Assembly (NCBI GenBank): GCA_030762175.1
Contig: CM060834.1
Location: forward strand, 26,584,001-26,648,000
Direction of reading: 5' to 3'
Origin: Metallyticus violacea
Taxonomy: Eukaryota > Arthropoda > Insecta > Mantodea > Metallyticidae
Length of the DNA: 64,000 nt
Made by a program: the position numbers and the translations under genes. The notes below the pieces were generated by a model, which saw only the letters and a list, made by a program, of their open reading frames with translations, ran no database searches and had not been told where the DNA came from. Every line of letters begins with the position of its first letter. Position 1 is the stretch's first letter. This document shows positions 23,289-34,362 of the stretch, piece by piece.

Positions 23289-25074
23289 GGGCTTATTGGT
23301 GGTGGGGTTGGGAATTGGGCTGTATGGTAGCTGTGTTAATTAATTTAAATCCGTTGATCCCTAATTTTACCACACCTGCTGCAGACCAACTCTACTTCCA
23401 AGATTCTCTGTAGAGTTTTCCGCTGATTTCTGGTAACTGTAAGTATCCCAGGCTGAGTGAATGGGGATTTGATATGGAATGTGAATAATAATATATATAT
23501 AATATATATAATAATATAATAATAATATGATAAATAAAGCCTCATGATTTAGTTGCTGAGGTTGTTTTTTCTCCCAAACATAAATAATCAGATGGACTCA
23601 GCCTCACGCCGGATCACTGAGAAGGTAAACTAGGCAAACACGTAAATCAGGTTGCGTTCATCCAAATGGTGTCTAATGTATAGAAAGTGCTACTTCAATG
23701 GCATTTAATGCAGCACAATGGGCTATATGTGGTTCGCGCGTTGATTGATTTTCAAGCCTCGTTGATGCCGGATCTTGTACCTCGGACTTAGATCGTTCTT
23801 CCTCCGGGCGACGCAGCAGCACTATCTTGGCACGGAGAATTTTGAGACTGTTCCTTTTTGAGGCAAAATCTATTTCTTATATACTCAAAAAAAAAAAAAA
23901 AAAAAAAAAAACCTGACGCCTTCCCCTTAGAGCCACGCGAAATATTCCCGCCAGTAGTTTTGTTTTCACCATGCTCATAGGTCAATGCTGACATCATCGA
24001 AATCCATTCCTATTTGCTGGACAAATAGAGCACACGTTACGCTATTCGTCAATCAGTTCATTTCAAACAAATTTTACACGTTATGTCAATGACCTGCGAC
24101 TGCACACCTGCCGCCTACCCTAGCGAAAATTGGCTGGTTCCTATGCCAAAGGGGCGAACATTCTTTCCCTGGTGCATACCAAAAGGAGTTAACTTACATT
24201 GCCTGACATTTCCAACCCTTGCCTTGCATGTTCAGGGTGAGATTCAAGTCCATCTTTACGCTTTGCTATATTATATATTATTAAAGATAACTAAAGTTAC
24301 ACATTATAGACGTTATGCTCAGTTTTAAACACTATATTCTGCATATATGAATTTTGTCATCGAAGTTTCTTATATACAGAAAAAACGACACACCTGTAAG
24401 GAAGCAAAGACTCGTTAATTTAAAATTACAAATGTCAATTACCTCAATTACTCTGTAATTAGTAGGGAAATAATAATAACAATAATAATAATATAAATAA
24501 AGGGAGAACTATATAAGTATGGTTCAGTTGCACCACATTCATTTCTTTGCCAAACAGAGACCTGCTCAGTGAGTAATTAATAAGGTAATAGCGAATCAGC
24601 AGGTGATTGCTAGGTATGAAATGTGTGCTTTTTTATACCACAGCGAATGTTTAAAGTAGTGCATACAAAGTAATAATAGTTCATTCAATTAAAGTTTGGA
24701 TAGTAAAAAGGGTAAAATCATTTTTATAAATACATGAATTTCCATACGATTTTTTTTTGTTCACATTTATTTGCAGACCGGTGTAGCCCTGTTGAATTAC
24801 TAAAACAGCCGAACCTTTTAATTTACATATTTTAATTTTCGAAAAAATTAAATCTATGAGAACCTTAAGCGTACTTTTTGTTTATCGTCATGTTCCGAAA
24901 GACACTGACATTGCTCAGTCATATTTATCAATTGTCATATGAACTAAACTGTTTCACTTGTAGTTTTGTAGAAAGTGCGTGCTATATTTTCTATTGTATA
25001 TTTATATATTGTAAGGTATGCTTTTAGTGACATATACCTAAAACAAAGAATATTTATTTATGATTTTTATGTAC
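23289..25074. other. Unassigned; simple-sequence patches
   Basis: Contains an AT-rich low-complexity patch at 23484-23531, a pure A25 run at 23887-23911 and AAT-type repeats near 24470-24500. No coding family is recognised. Confidence 0.5.
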
Positions 25075-25600
25075 GAGAAGTGTTCTAAAAAGTTCTCCAC
25101 CTGACCAAAATAATACAATATTTAAGAAAAATGTTTTTTTTTCCCAACAGTCACCTTGCAAATCAATGCATTTTGTCCAACTTTTAGAACCCACAGTAAA
25201 ATAAGATTTTGTCCAAATGTGGAAAAATAAGTGTCTGTCTCAGCCCCAACCTCATTTGTTGTGAATATTCATCAACCCAGACAGCCATTTCTTAAGATTT
25301 GAAAACAAAAAGTAATCCCTGGAAGCCAAATATGGGGGTGTGTGAAACGAAGGTGGTGCAGTTTTGCAGCAACAATCCCAGGCATGTGTGAGAGCGCATT
25401 ATCGTGGTGAAAGAGAACTTTCTTTTTCGCAAAGGATGGACGTTTAGCCTGAATAGCATGCTTCAGTTGGTGCAGTAGAGAAGCGTAGTGTTCCCCGGTG
25501 ATGGTTCTTTCCGTCTGGAGGTAGTCTACAAGCTCCACGGTAATCCCAGAAAACCGAATCATGACTTTTCCTGCAGATGCAACCATTTTTGCTTTCTTTG
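25075..25600 (-). pseudogene. Mariner relic, catalytic half
   Basis: A 104-codon minus-strand frame (25586-25272) reads as the middle of a mariner catalytic domain: KVMIRFSGITVELVDYLQTE, then RTITGEHYASLLHQLKHAIQ, KRPSFAKKKVLFHHDNALSH with the second catalytic Asp in HHDNA, then a diverged FTHPHIWLPGITFCF where HPPYSPDLAPSD is expected, so the third Asp is lost. Upstream a frameshifted piece (about 25650-25590) adds the preceding K-K-A-K segment. The left border near 25075 (GAGAAGTGTTCTAAAAAGTT) looks like a mariner end. The N-terminal DNA-binding half is missing. The family differs from copies A and B. Confidence 0.78.
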
Positions 25601-26220
25601 GTGCACTTTCACCTGTTGCTACCCAAGGATGGACAGCTCCTCCTTCTCTGTTTCATTTACTGTTATGTAACATGGGTGAAATTAACTGGAATTGCGTTTG
25701 AACAAGTCTAAATATTTTTCAGACATGTTGATTCGAATGCGTTTTTGGTCCATTGTTAACAAACGTGGCGCCCTTCTAGCGGAATGCTTTCTCATACCCA
25801 AAGTTTAGTATAAAATGTGAATTTTATATCATCATCTCGTCGATCATAGAGTTTTGGGATCCCCTGAGAGCTCATCTTGAATAGAGGTTTAAATTTTTAA
25901 CTGTCGAATAAAAAGGGGAAGAATTCTTTAATGTGAAATTTACTCCATTTGTATCTCTGTTGGTGTTAAACCCTTCAAAACGAATTACTTTATCACAGCT
26001 CGTATTTCATTTGTATCTATTATGTAGAAAATGTTGACAGTAGTGTGTTTACACGATCTTAACAAACAAGTGACTACACTTACGCGTCTGAAGCTTATAG
26101 CACGCCATCTAAAGGATGATATTTATCTATCAGAAATTGATCATATTCACGACATTAAAAAAACTTTACACATAAGCTTGATGAAATAGACTAAAGAGCA
26201 GAAACTTGTACTTGAAAGTA
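25600..26220. other. Unassigned; first part is flanking or decayed mariner
   Basis: The segment to about 25770 may be the rest of the mariner. The remainder is AT-rich and unrecognised. Confidence 0.4.
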
Positions 26221-26385
26221 TTTTAACACGATTAGCCCAACAAATTGGTATATCTGTCGGCAGGGCGTATAAAGCCACTCAGCTGCTGCATCTACATTTA
26301 TATGAAAATTACTGCTGTACCTGAAATAAAATATCCGGGATGCAGTTTGCGATGAATTGTGGCGAGTGTTTTAGAATATTTTCAA
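26221..26385 (+). pseudogene. Transposase-like helix-turn-helix relic, copy 2
   Basis: The forward frame reads ILTRLAQQIGISVGRAYKAT, then QLLHLHLYENY, closely matching the helix-turn-helix of arthropod mariner-like transposases in the class also seen at 8.2 kb. The next frame adds YKITAV-like residues, so the copy is frameshifted. The nucleotide match to the 8.2-kb copy includes TAACACGATTAGCCCA and AATATCCGGG. No catalytic residues were found. Confidence 0.5.
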
Positions 26386-27525
26386 AGGATTCAGGCACTA
26401 TAAGCATTTACTATAATAATTAGTACAATAATAATTACTTTTTACTAATAAGAACAAAGAATGAAAAAAAAAATGCCTGTTGTGAGTTTCGGCCGCACAT
26501 GATTTCCCTCTACAGGTGGCGAGACGGTTACGCAGTAACTTTCCATCGCCAAAACCAATTCCCGAGTCACATAGCCGAACAGAAAGGGAACCACTTTAAA
26601 AACCATTACTTTTATTGAATCAATAGTTCCCACAGTTATCTCGAAGTCCTACTAGAACTTTGTTATTCCAAAACAGGAGTGGTTTAAATGTTCGCGGTGT
26701 TGTTTCCGAGGCAATTAATCACGCCGCTTGAGAACGTTAATGGGGGTTCTTGTAAACAAAATTAAAATCAGCCCTCCCAACATTTTCCACAGCCGCTTGT
26801 AACGCCGCTGCGAAAGGAAATATGCCAACGATTGATTTTTCTTTGTAAAAAGTTTGGGGTGGCGAGTAAAGAAGCACTTATCTCGAGAAAAGTTAACATA
26901 TCTGTCTTTCCCGCTGTTCCATTGAATTGAAGGCCGGAGGAAAGCAGGGCACACCGGGTCGTTGCACCCCAAACACTTGAAGAAGGGCTGGGGTATGTTC
27001 TCGTTAGGAGAAAGAACTTCTCAGTTTTAAAGGTCACGATTATGCAGCTAAGTCAAGCCTCCTTCTTCACTTTATATATATACAGGTATATATTCTGGGG
27101 TCCTTTTACACTCATTTGTTATTTTTCTTCTCTTTTCTTTTACCGTTATTCTCTACCTCCACCAACTACCTCTTGACCTTTCTTTCTTGTCGCACAATGT
27201 AGAGGGTTTCATTTCCCAGCGTCGTGCAAAGTATCTGTGGGAAGTGTACTGAAATAATATTACTCTTTTTTTTAATGATTCACATTTATCGGCGGATAAA
27301 TAAGATTCAATTATCATAAACAGATCATACTGTTCTAATTTTATCAATGTACCTTGCGTCTTATTTCAAGTTCTAAAAGAGCAAATTTTAAGAATTTTAC
27401 AACAAATTTTCAAATTTTATACACGTTATATATCTTGTGAGCTTATTAAAGATTTTCAGGGAAGCTAGAAGTTACCTATATGAATAATTTTCATAAAGAA
27501 ACCCATGCCCAGAAACACACTATTC
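26386..27525. other. Unassigned sequence
   Basis: The first 200 bases may still be part of the 26.2-kb relic. The two overlapping minus-strand frames near 26715-27037 show no domain. Short TA run near 27074-27084. Confidence 0.4.
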
Positions 27526-27536
27526 GTAAGCTAGAC

Positions 27537-27812
27537 TTACCATACTTGCCTGCTATACCCAAGATCGCGGGTTCGAACCCGGCCAGGACCGATGGATTTT
27601 TTCGGGGCGTAAAAATCCTAAGTATGGCTTCCTTCGGAAGGGAAGTAAAGCCGTGGGTCCCGTGTCGCACATTTACGGCACGAAAAAACCTCAAGCCTGA
27701 AAGAGAGGCCTCTGAGCAAAATTTGTCGGCCGTTTCACGCCCTGAGTTGAATGGGACGCTGATGACCGGAGCTGTTAAAGAGCGTCCATAAATAAATCAT
27801 TCAAAAAAAAAA
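27537..27812 (+). mobile_element. SINE-1, 5-prime truncated, young copy
   Basis: Starts inside the tRNA-like head (TTACCATACTTGCC) and keeps the B box (GGGTTCGAACCCGGCCAGGA near 27568). It runs the full body to GAGCTGTTAAAGAGCGTCCA and an A-rich tail. A perfect 11-bp duplication, GTAAGCTAGAC, lies at 27526-27536 and 27813-27823. Missing 5-prime bases with intact duplications is the normal product of incomplete target-primed reverse transcription. The body is close to the consensus of all copies here, so it is probably one of the youngest. Confidence 0.95.
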
Positions 27813-27823
27813 GTAAGCTAGAC

Positions 27824-29004
27824 ATCTGTGTATTAACTGTCTAGATAGCATTGCTGAGTAATTTGCATTGATGTTATAGTGATATAAAACATAGAACTTA
27901 ACTGATATGCTTTTCTTATATGGAAACTCAAATGGAACTTCAAGGCTTTGTCGGTTAGTACTACTAATAACATAATTTTTGAGTGGATTGTGATCTACAA
28001 AATTCGAAAGTGGGGCGATCGCACTGTGCCTAATGTGGGTATTAGAAAATGTGGATTTTTGAGCCGGAGGTCTGTTGCAGATCTGATATTTTTCCCAGTT
28101 TTATTCGCTTCTCGTCAATAACAAAGGTCGGGGAGAAACTCTAACTTTGTCCTAGAACGCTTTTCCCATTTACCCCATTTTCAATTTGAATGTGCACCAC
28201 CTGTGATATCACTGTGTTAAACCAGAAGTTAAAACACTATTAACAATGGACGATAAATTTGTCTTTATATATTAGCATCACTTTTACAATCTTTGACATG
28301 TAGAAATTTTTCTTAATGCATAGTCTTAGTGACAATAAAGTATAACAATTAATAATGCAGATAAAATAATATAAAATGGCCTTCAGAGGAAGAGCAGTTT
28401 AATGACCTACCCACGATTGTTTTTGGATCTGCCTGCTCTTACTAGTTTTTAATTTTTTGTCAGCATTATCTGCTCTGTACCTTTACTATTACTTTATCAT
28501 TTTTGTAGGAAAAAAATGGCAACGCATTCTAATGGACTGCCCAGGTTACTGAAGATTAACTGCGCTTGGAGCTAAGTTTGCTAAAACGAATAGGGATAGG
28601 TTAGCATGCTGGGATCAGTTTGCTGGCCAAAGTGTGGTTCTTTTCTATGCAAAGTGCATGGAATGAGGAGCGCTTTGTTGGAGTGGACAGCTCTGAGTGT
28701 GTGCGCGCGCATTTGTGTGTTTGTGCTTAGGTGAAAATAATTGTTAATGGATTTGGTTTTAGGTTCAATTTCCTTTTCTATTAGTGTCTGCCTACTGAAT
28801 AACTTGTATGGTCAAAAGACCCATGCAAAGATGGTATACAAGTATGTTTGTAAAGAATGAGCAATAAATACTCACTACTACTACTTTGTTTACTTATATT
28901 TTTAATTAATTATATATTTTTAAACCTAGCTTTCTAAGAATAAATAACCTCGTTATAAAAACAGAACGATAAAATACATTTGTTTTAGTAGGAATCTGGG
29001 ATAA

Positions 29005-29007
<3 letters not shown>
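27824..29007. other. Unassigned sequence
   Basis: No gene or known element is recognised. Confidence 0.45.

Positions 29008-29046
<39 letters not shown>
29008..29046. repeat. (TC)n microsatellite
   Basis: About 19 perfect units. Confidence 0.97.
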
Positions 29047-29047
<1 letters not shown>

Positions 29048-29664
29048 GAGGGGGAAGCCGTTTACTTGGAAAGAAGTTGACTTGACAGAATCCATGCATG
29101 GTGGTGCTTGCGTTATTAACACAAGAGAGGCCGCTGTTACTGTATGTTTTAACTTCCGCTCGTATTTACAGATTTGACGAGGCGTTTCTTAAATAATTCC
29201 ATGTTTCAAAGAGAACCGTTGTGCTTAAAACAATAATTAACACTACTTTTGTTACGGGCGGCTAATGCTACTAAATGCAGCTCTTAAAGGTTTTAGATTG
29301 TTCTGAACCAAATTCCTATGGTCTCTTGTGTCTATTAGTCCAATTGTTACTTTGGAATCAGTAAAAAATATTTGGCCTTAGCTCCGAAAGTGGTTATAAT
29401 CAGTGCCTATTCTTGCACAATCATAGAATATCGATAAAAGTACATATTTAATTTTTGTTTATTCTTTAACAAACTATTTCTCAAGTTTTAAAATCAGAAA
29501 CCCACTTCATTAAACATCATGGGATTCTTAAGTAAAAGTAGCAGTCTCTAACAAATGAAATGAACTTGTTATTGAAAATAATAAATGTAATGAAGCACAT
29601 GGTGAACATTTAATAAAACAAATTGTACTGATTAACATGACAGTTGGGCCTATCGTTTTTGCAT
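29047..29664. other. Unassigned sequence
   Basis: Nothing recognised. Confidence 0.45.
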
Positions 29665-29674
29665 AAGCTGGTGT

Positions 29675-29720
29675 TTGATTTATTTATGGACGCTCTTTAA
29701 CATCTCAGATCATTAGCGTA
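29675..29720 (-). mobile_element. SINE-1, ~46-bp 3-prime stub
   Basis: Only the last ~40 bases of SINE-1 remain (TTTATTTATGGACGCTCTTT, then AACATCTCAG). A perfect 10-bp duplication, AAGCTGGTGT, brackets it at 29665-29674 and 29721-29730. The duplication shows the copy was inserted already truncated rather than eroded later. Confidence 0.85.
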
Positions 29721-29747
29721 AAGCTGGTGTATGTATGGGTACACATA

Positions 29748-29850
29748 TTATGGGTCCCCCCCGATTGGGGGACTTGGCCATCACCAAATGGCTCCTCAGA
29801 GTCCATAAGTGGTTGGACCCATAAGTTGAGAAACACTCACTGCTTTAAGA
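29748..29850. mobile_element. Possible hAT terminal fragment or small MITE
   Basis: A perfect 10-bp inverted pair, TTATGGGTCC at 29748-29757 and GGACCCATAA at 29815-29824, encloses 57 bases. The minus-strand reading at the right side, CAGTGAGTGTTTCTCAACTT, then ATGGGTCC, resembles the well-known hAT end type (CAGTG..TCTCAA...GGGTC). The left end does not extend this match, so it may be only one end plus a chance hairpin. Confidence 0.4.
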
Positions 29851-30322
29851 GAGGTTAATTTTATAATTTAATACGCTCAGTAATAATAAATGGTTGATAT
29901 AACTAAGCAAATATTTACAGTTATACTTGATACATAGAGGAACACAGTTATCACACTACCGTCTGATTACTAACCAATGTTACGCTTTCAAAGAGAAATT
30001 CTTTCTACTTTAACGTTCATTTTAGTGCGGACGATCTGCCACTTGCTCAAGGCTTTCCAGAGACCGTCCATAATTCGCTTTCAAGGAGCCTGTTCAATAA
30101 CCCCAATGCACAGAAATCCATTGACGATGTATAAATGACTCTCTGCATCGCTGGATTCAGGCCAGAGATAAGATAATTAACCTCCGAATTTTAACGGGGG
30201 TGGAACTGGTGTTGATCATGATTTGCCTGCTTCTTGCTCTCTGGAATAAGTCCTATTCTCGCCCTAGTTTTTTTTTTTCAAGCGCCAATGAAATTTATTT
30301 TATATAGTGAAACTAGGCCTCT
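29851..30322. other. Unassigned sequence
   Basis: Nothing recognised. Confidence 0.45.
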
Positions 30323-30324
30323 TA

Positions 30325-30348
30325 CGAGAATAGGCCCATAATTTTCCG
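30325..30348 (+). repeat. Terminal inverted repeat, mariner copy B left end
   Basis: CGAGAATAGGCCCATAATTT and onward; pairs with 31571-31594. Confidence 0.9.
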
Positions 30349-31070
30349 TCCTAGCCGATAAGGATTATCGCCTTCACAAAATGCTTATCTGGTGTCATGC
30401 CTTATCTGTTAAGTAAATAACTGCAGCTGTAACCTCCGCTGCACTGTGTTCAGGTGCTCAGATATAGTCGCACAAAGAAGGCTATGTGTAGAACAGTGTG
30501 CCACGTTCAAAATGGAATGCCGAGTTGTTAATAAGTTCTTCACACAAAAGAAGAACTTTAAATGAAATTAAACAACGATTGGACGGTGTATATGGGGAAG
30601 CATCCCCCTCATATTTTACATAAGAGTATGGGCCAAACTTTTTCCAGTGGGTCGAGAAAGCATTGAACCTGAAGAGCTTGCAGATAGTCACTTGGAGTGC
30701 TCACTCCTGAAAACATCGCTCTTGTGGAAGGAGAAATTATGAAACACCGGTGGCTCAAATTTACAGAAATAGCAGCAAGCTTGGGCCTTTCTAAATCAAC
30801 AGTCCTTTGAATTATTCATGAACATTTAAACATGAATAAGTTAGTGCAAAATTGATGCCTACACTTCTTTCCTCAGTCCAAGAGCAGCAAGAGTCATCTG
30901 TTGTCAGGCATTTTTGGAGCTCTGACGTGGCAACGATAGAAGTTCTGCAAACCATTCCTTGTTGCAGGAGATGAAACTATGGTCCTTTACTAAGAGAATC
31001 AATGGAGTGGCATAAACCTGGCGAAGCACCGCCTCTAAAGGCCAAGGTCACTTAGTCAACCAAGAAGACC

Positions 31071-31469
31071 ATGGCCACACTCTTTTGGAACTGTAAAGAA
31101 ATATTCTTTATTGACTTCGAGAGGAACACCACAGTAAATGGGGAGTACTATGCTGGCCTACTGCACAGACTACGTGCTTCCATCAAAGAGAAAAGGCAAG
31201 GAAAGCTGAGTGAAGGTGTGCGCCTTCATCACGATAACGCGCCTGTGCACACAGCTCTTGTTGCAAAGGAAGCTGTGCAGAAATGTGGGTTTAAGGAGAT
31301 CGATCATCCACCCAACAGCCCAGATCTAGCCCCCAGTGACTATTTCATCTTCTCAAAACTCAAGAAGGGCCTTCGAGGAAGGAAATTTAAGTGTGACGAA
31401 GAAGTAATGGATGCTGTTTATGCCCATTTTGCAGACAAGACTTTTGACTATTTTGGGAGGGGAGGTTGA
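31071..31469 (+). pseudogene. Mariner copy B transposase, C-terminal catalytic half
   Basis: A 132-codon open frame carries the catalytic half of a DD34D transposase: MATLFWNCKEIFFIDFERNT (the Asp of the usual FWD is Asn), then TTVNGEYYAGLLHRLRASIK, LSEGVRLHHDNAPVHTALVA with the second catalytic Asp, and HPPNSPDLAPSDYFIFSKLK with the third. Counting the residues between these two aspartates gives exactly 34, which defines the mariner family. It ends with KTFDYFGRGG, shorter than a normal C terminus because of a nearby frameshift. The first catalytic Asp lies upstream in another frame. It is inactive as it stands. Confidence 0.88.
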
Positions 31470-31570
31470 AATGTTAATTCAAAGATGTGGGAATGTATTG
31501 CAATAAAAGGTAAATATATTGAAAAGTTAAATATAGTTTTTGTCTTTATCATACCTAAAAATGGTTAGGT

Positions 31571-31594
31571 CGGAAATTTATAGACCTACTCTCG
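31571..31594 (-). repeat. Terminal inverted repeat, mariner copy B right end
   Basis: Complement begins CGAGAGTAGGTCTATAAATT; followed by TA at 31595-31596. Confidence 0.9.
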
Positions 31595-31596
31595 TA

Positions 31597-33128
31597 TTTC
31601 ATGCATGATTAAGATGTTTTTGACACCAATATATGGTGTAGCCGGTTTCAATTGCTTAAATAATTTTTTATGAAAAATGTATTAATTAACTTTTTATTTT
31701 AAAAGGTGTGCTTTAACGTGAAAATGTTTTCTATGTTCAAAGTTCATAAGTAGATTATCTTGATGCAGAAAAAATATTCATTTACTTTAAAATTCGGTGC
31801 TATCTGTAGTGCCTCAATAGAAAAATCATGCATTAAGCGTCACTTAAAAAATGATTAAGAAAAAGGAAGAAAAACCTTAAAGATTGTGAGGACCAATATC
31901 CTGTCTAATATGGAGAATGAAACATGTGATTAAGGAAGACCATAGAGAATAATGTCGCATGTCACCACTTGGTGCTGGAATATTCTGAGGGACGAATCTA
32001 AACTCTTCAACCGCAGGGTAGAAGTTGGCTGCTCCATCAAGTCCGCAGCAGGGGGAAGGGGGTTTAAACTGCAAACTTTCACTTTACGAGAGGATATCGG
32101 TTCCCAAACAATGCGAAAGCAGCACCGGTACTGTTTGCAAAACCTCTTATTAAATTAAGGGGGTAACCCTTGCCCATAGCTTCAGTTCATTGGGGTGTAA
32201 AGGAGCGGTATCCGTAGGGAGTGCCATATTGTTTACATCAGAGAGCCAACACAGTGACGTTCGGACTGTATTCTCTTGCACGTTGCTAGGTTACGCCCAT
32301 GCTTTAAATGTTCTACCTTACTTTAAAATTGTAACAGTGATGCTTTCTTACGGATGGTGCTAGTGCACTTGAGAGTGGGAGGAACATCAAACTGTTTTTG
32401 GTCAAGTGTTTTCAATTAAACCCATACTTTTATGAACAAGTTTATGTTACTGTTTTGCTGTGAATTTTACTACGTGTAGATGTTAATGTTGTGTTATTCG
32501 ACGCTCGCTAAGTTTGTGGGCACTCTTGCCCTACTAGGAACTTAACTTCCTCTCAAATCTTCAAGATCTCTATCTTACGCTAGGTAGCACCATGATTTAC
32601 TATCCTTTTCTTTATTTCTTTACTTGTGCTTGTGGGCACGTGGAAACTGATTTTCGTCTTTGGTATAAATAATTACGTTTGGACCCCAGACTTGCCACTG
32701 CTCAAATCCGTCATCTGACTGGGTGGGAACGCGTGTTCCATCGTTCTATGATCAAATCCTGCAGCAAGGCTAGTCTATAAAAGTATTCTTTGAAACTTGG
32801 TAAATGTTGAACTTTAGTTTATTTTCTGCAATGAGAGCAGTGACTGTGGTAACTAATTATGTATAGTGTGTATAAATTTCTTTTCACTGCCTCCCAATAT
32901 TTAATTGTATGTAGGTTTTTAGCCTAGTTTAATCTTGTTATGCTGCATTATTGGATCTTTTTTTTTTTTTTTTTTTTGGTTTTATTAAATGGGGAAGAGC
33001 TGTAAGTTAATATCCTAGTTGTTAAGACAGTTATATTTACGATTTGAATTAATAGATTATTCAAGTGCATATTTTAGAATAGTAAATTTTCATTCATTCG
33101 CAAATCGTTTTATCTTGATGATTGATTG
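31597..33128. other. Unassigned; poly-T run at 32958-32977
   Basis: No recognised coding domain. A GC-richer patch spans about 32150-32300. A run of 20 T lies at 32958-32977. Confidence 0.45.
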
Positions 33129-33130
33129 GA

Positions 33131-33414
33131 GTTGTTTACGGACGCTCTTTAACATCTCAGGTCATCTGCGTCCCATTCAATTCAGGGCGTGAAACGGCCG
33201 ACAAATTTTGCTCAGAGGCCTCTTCTTTCAGGGTTGAGGTTCTTTTTCCTGCCGTAAATGTACGACACGAGACCCACGGCTTTACTTCCCTTCCGAAGGA
33301 AGCCATACTTAGGATTTTTACGCCGAAAAAATCCATCGATCCTGTCCGGGGTTTGAACCCGCAATCTTGGGTTTAGAAGGCAAGTATGGTTACCATTACA
33401 CCACAAGGACTGAC
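33131..33414 (-). mobile_element. SINE-1, full length
   Basis: On the minus strand the head is complete: the complement of TACCATTACACCACAAGGAC near 33390-33410 gives the A box, and the GGGTTTGAACCCGCAATC region near 33349-33366 gives the B box. The body is intact to the plus-strand signature TTTACGGACGCTCTTTAAC at 33134. Possible imperfect duplication ATTGATTGG / ATTGAATTAGG at the borders. The poly-A tail is short or lost. Confidence 0.93.
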
Positions 33415-33415
33415 A

Positions 33416-33679
33416 TTGAATTAGGTGGTATAATGGGATGTTGCTAAGAGATAGAATATGTTCCCATTTCGCTCTCCTTCTGCATATCCTCCCACAAATT
33501 GATGCCCTTAAAATGCCTTTCTTGGAGAAGAAGGAACCTCGCCTCTTGATAATCTTGGAATAAGAAAAATTTTCATTAGTAAGGGCAGTAATATACTCTT
33601 CCCAGAATGGTTCTGTTTTCGGCAGTACGAAAGTAGCACTTATGGCTACTTGTTGGTAACAACGTCGAAGTAGATTCAC
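33416..33679 (-). other. Unidentified 88-codon open stretch abutting a SINE-1
   Basis: From ATG at 33679 the minus-strand frame is open for about 88 codons (MNLLRRCYQQVAISATFVLP, then TEPFWEEYITALTN and later ASICGRICRRRAKWEHI) before it runs into the SINE-1. The composition is mixed and protein-like, with charged clusters, but I recognise no domain, signal peptide or splice site. It could be part of an unknown mobile element, a host exon or chance. Confidence 0.2.
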
Positions 33680-34228
33680 TTCAGTAGTTCAAATGCTACT
33701 GTAAAATTCTATCATAGATCGCAAACAACCCTCCGTATACTTCTCACTAGGAAATTGCATATAAAAACTTTTATTATGCCATTTCCATGTTTTTGATTTA
33801 TCAATAAATAATACATTAAGTGTCCTCTAGGACCCGAAATTGAAAATTATTGGTCCGCTTCGCCCTCCTATTCAATTTACCCTCGTTATTAAAAAGAAGA
33901 ATCTATTGTTTGGCTTTGCAGTGCTGCATAACCGATGTTAACAATTTTATGCATCTATAAATCCATTGTTTGCTATTATATTTCCCCCTGTAAACGCAGT
34001 TTTTACCGAAGTTATCAGATTTTTGAATATTTTCTATTTTTTATACCTTTATATTACGCTTCGTCCGCCTTTGAGGCGATCAATTCAGCCCCCAAAATTG
34101 TCGTTACATTTTACTCATTTCTGAAATCATTCAAACTTCCTCAAAGAAGGAGGGAGAAAGAAATTCGTCGTGGTATTTTTAAACCACTTACAAATTTGAG
34201 CAGCACAAAAGAATGGAAGTAAAGTCAG

Positions 34229-34362
34229 ATAAACAAAGCCAAGAGGAAGAGGACTAAGAAACTCGAGAAGAAGACTAAAACGCTGACAGACACAGAAGTT
34301 AAGAATAAAAAAGATGAAGTCGCCAAAGGAGAGTCTCTGCCTGCAGAAACTAAACATGAACG
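34229..34362 (+). CDS. Candidate lysine-rich exon
   Basis: Between an AG at 34227-34228 and a GT at 34363-34364 there are 44 codons plus two bases without a stop. They encode a highly charged peptide with INKAKRKRTKKLEKKTKTLT near its start and KNKKDEVAKGESLPAETKHE near its end. In-frame stops lie just outside both borders, as expected if the reading is limited to an exon. Many codons end in G or C (AAG, GAG, CTG, GCC, ACG), unlike the AT-rich surroundings. Against this, the upstream AG lacks a pyrimidine tract, the donor CG|GTAGGA is weak, and lysine-rich frames arise easily in purine-rich DNA. No partner exon was found. Confidence 0.25.

Larger units (their letters stand above)
30325..31594 (+). 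mobile_element. Mariner copy B, full length (1270 bp) with TA duplications
   Basis: The element starts CGAGAATAGGCCCATAATTT and ends with the complement CGAGAGTAGGTCTATAAATT; the 24-bp terminal inverted repeats match at about 20 of 24 positions. TA lies immediately outside both ends (30323-30324 and 31595-31596), the standard mariner target duplication. The transposase reading frame runs forward but is broken in its first half by frameshifts and by stops (one soon after the first catalytic Asp motif GDETMVLY). The second half is open. It is the same family as copy A at 20.4 kb. Confidence 0.95.

Noticed and set aside
27480..27791. Overlapping ~100-codon open frames through the SINE-1 copies (also at 33.2 and 59.5 kb)
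   Set aside because: The same translation recurs wherever SINE-1 lies; SINEs are non-coding.
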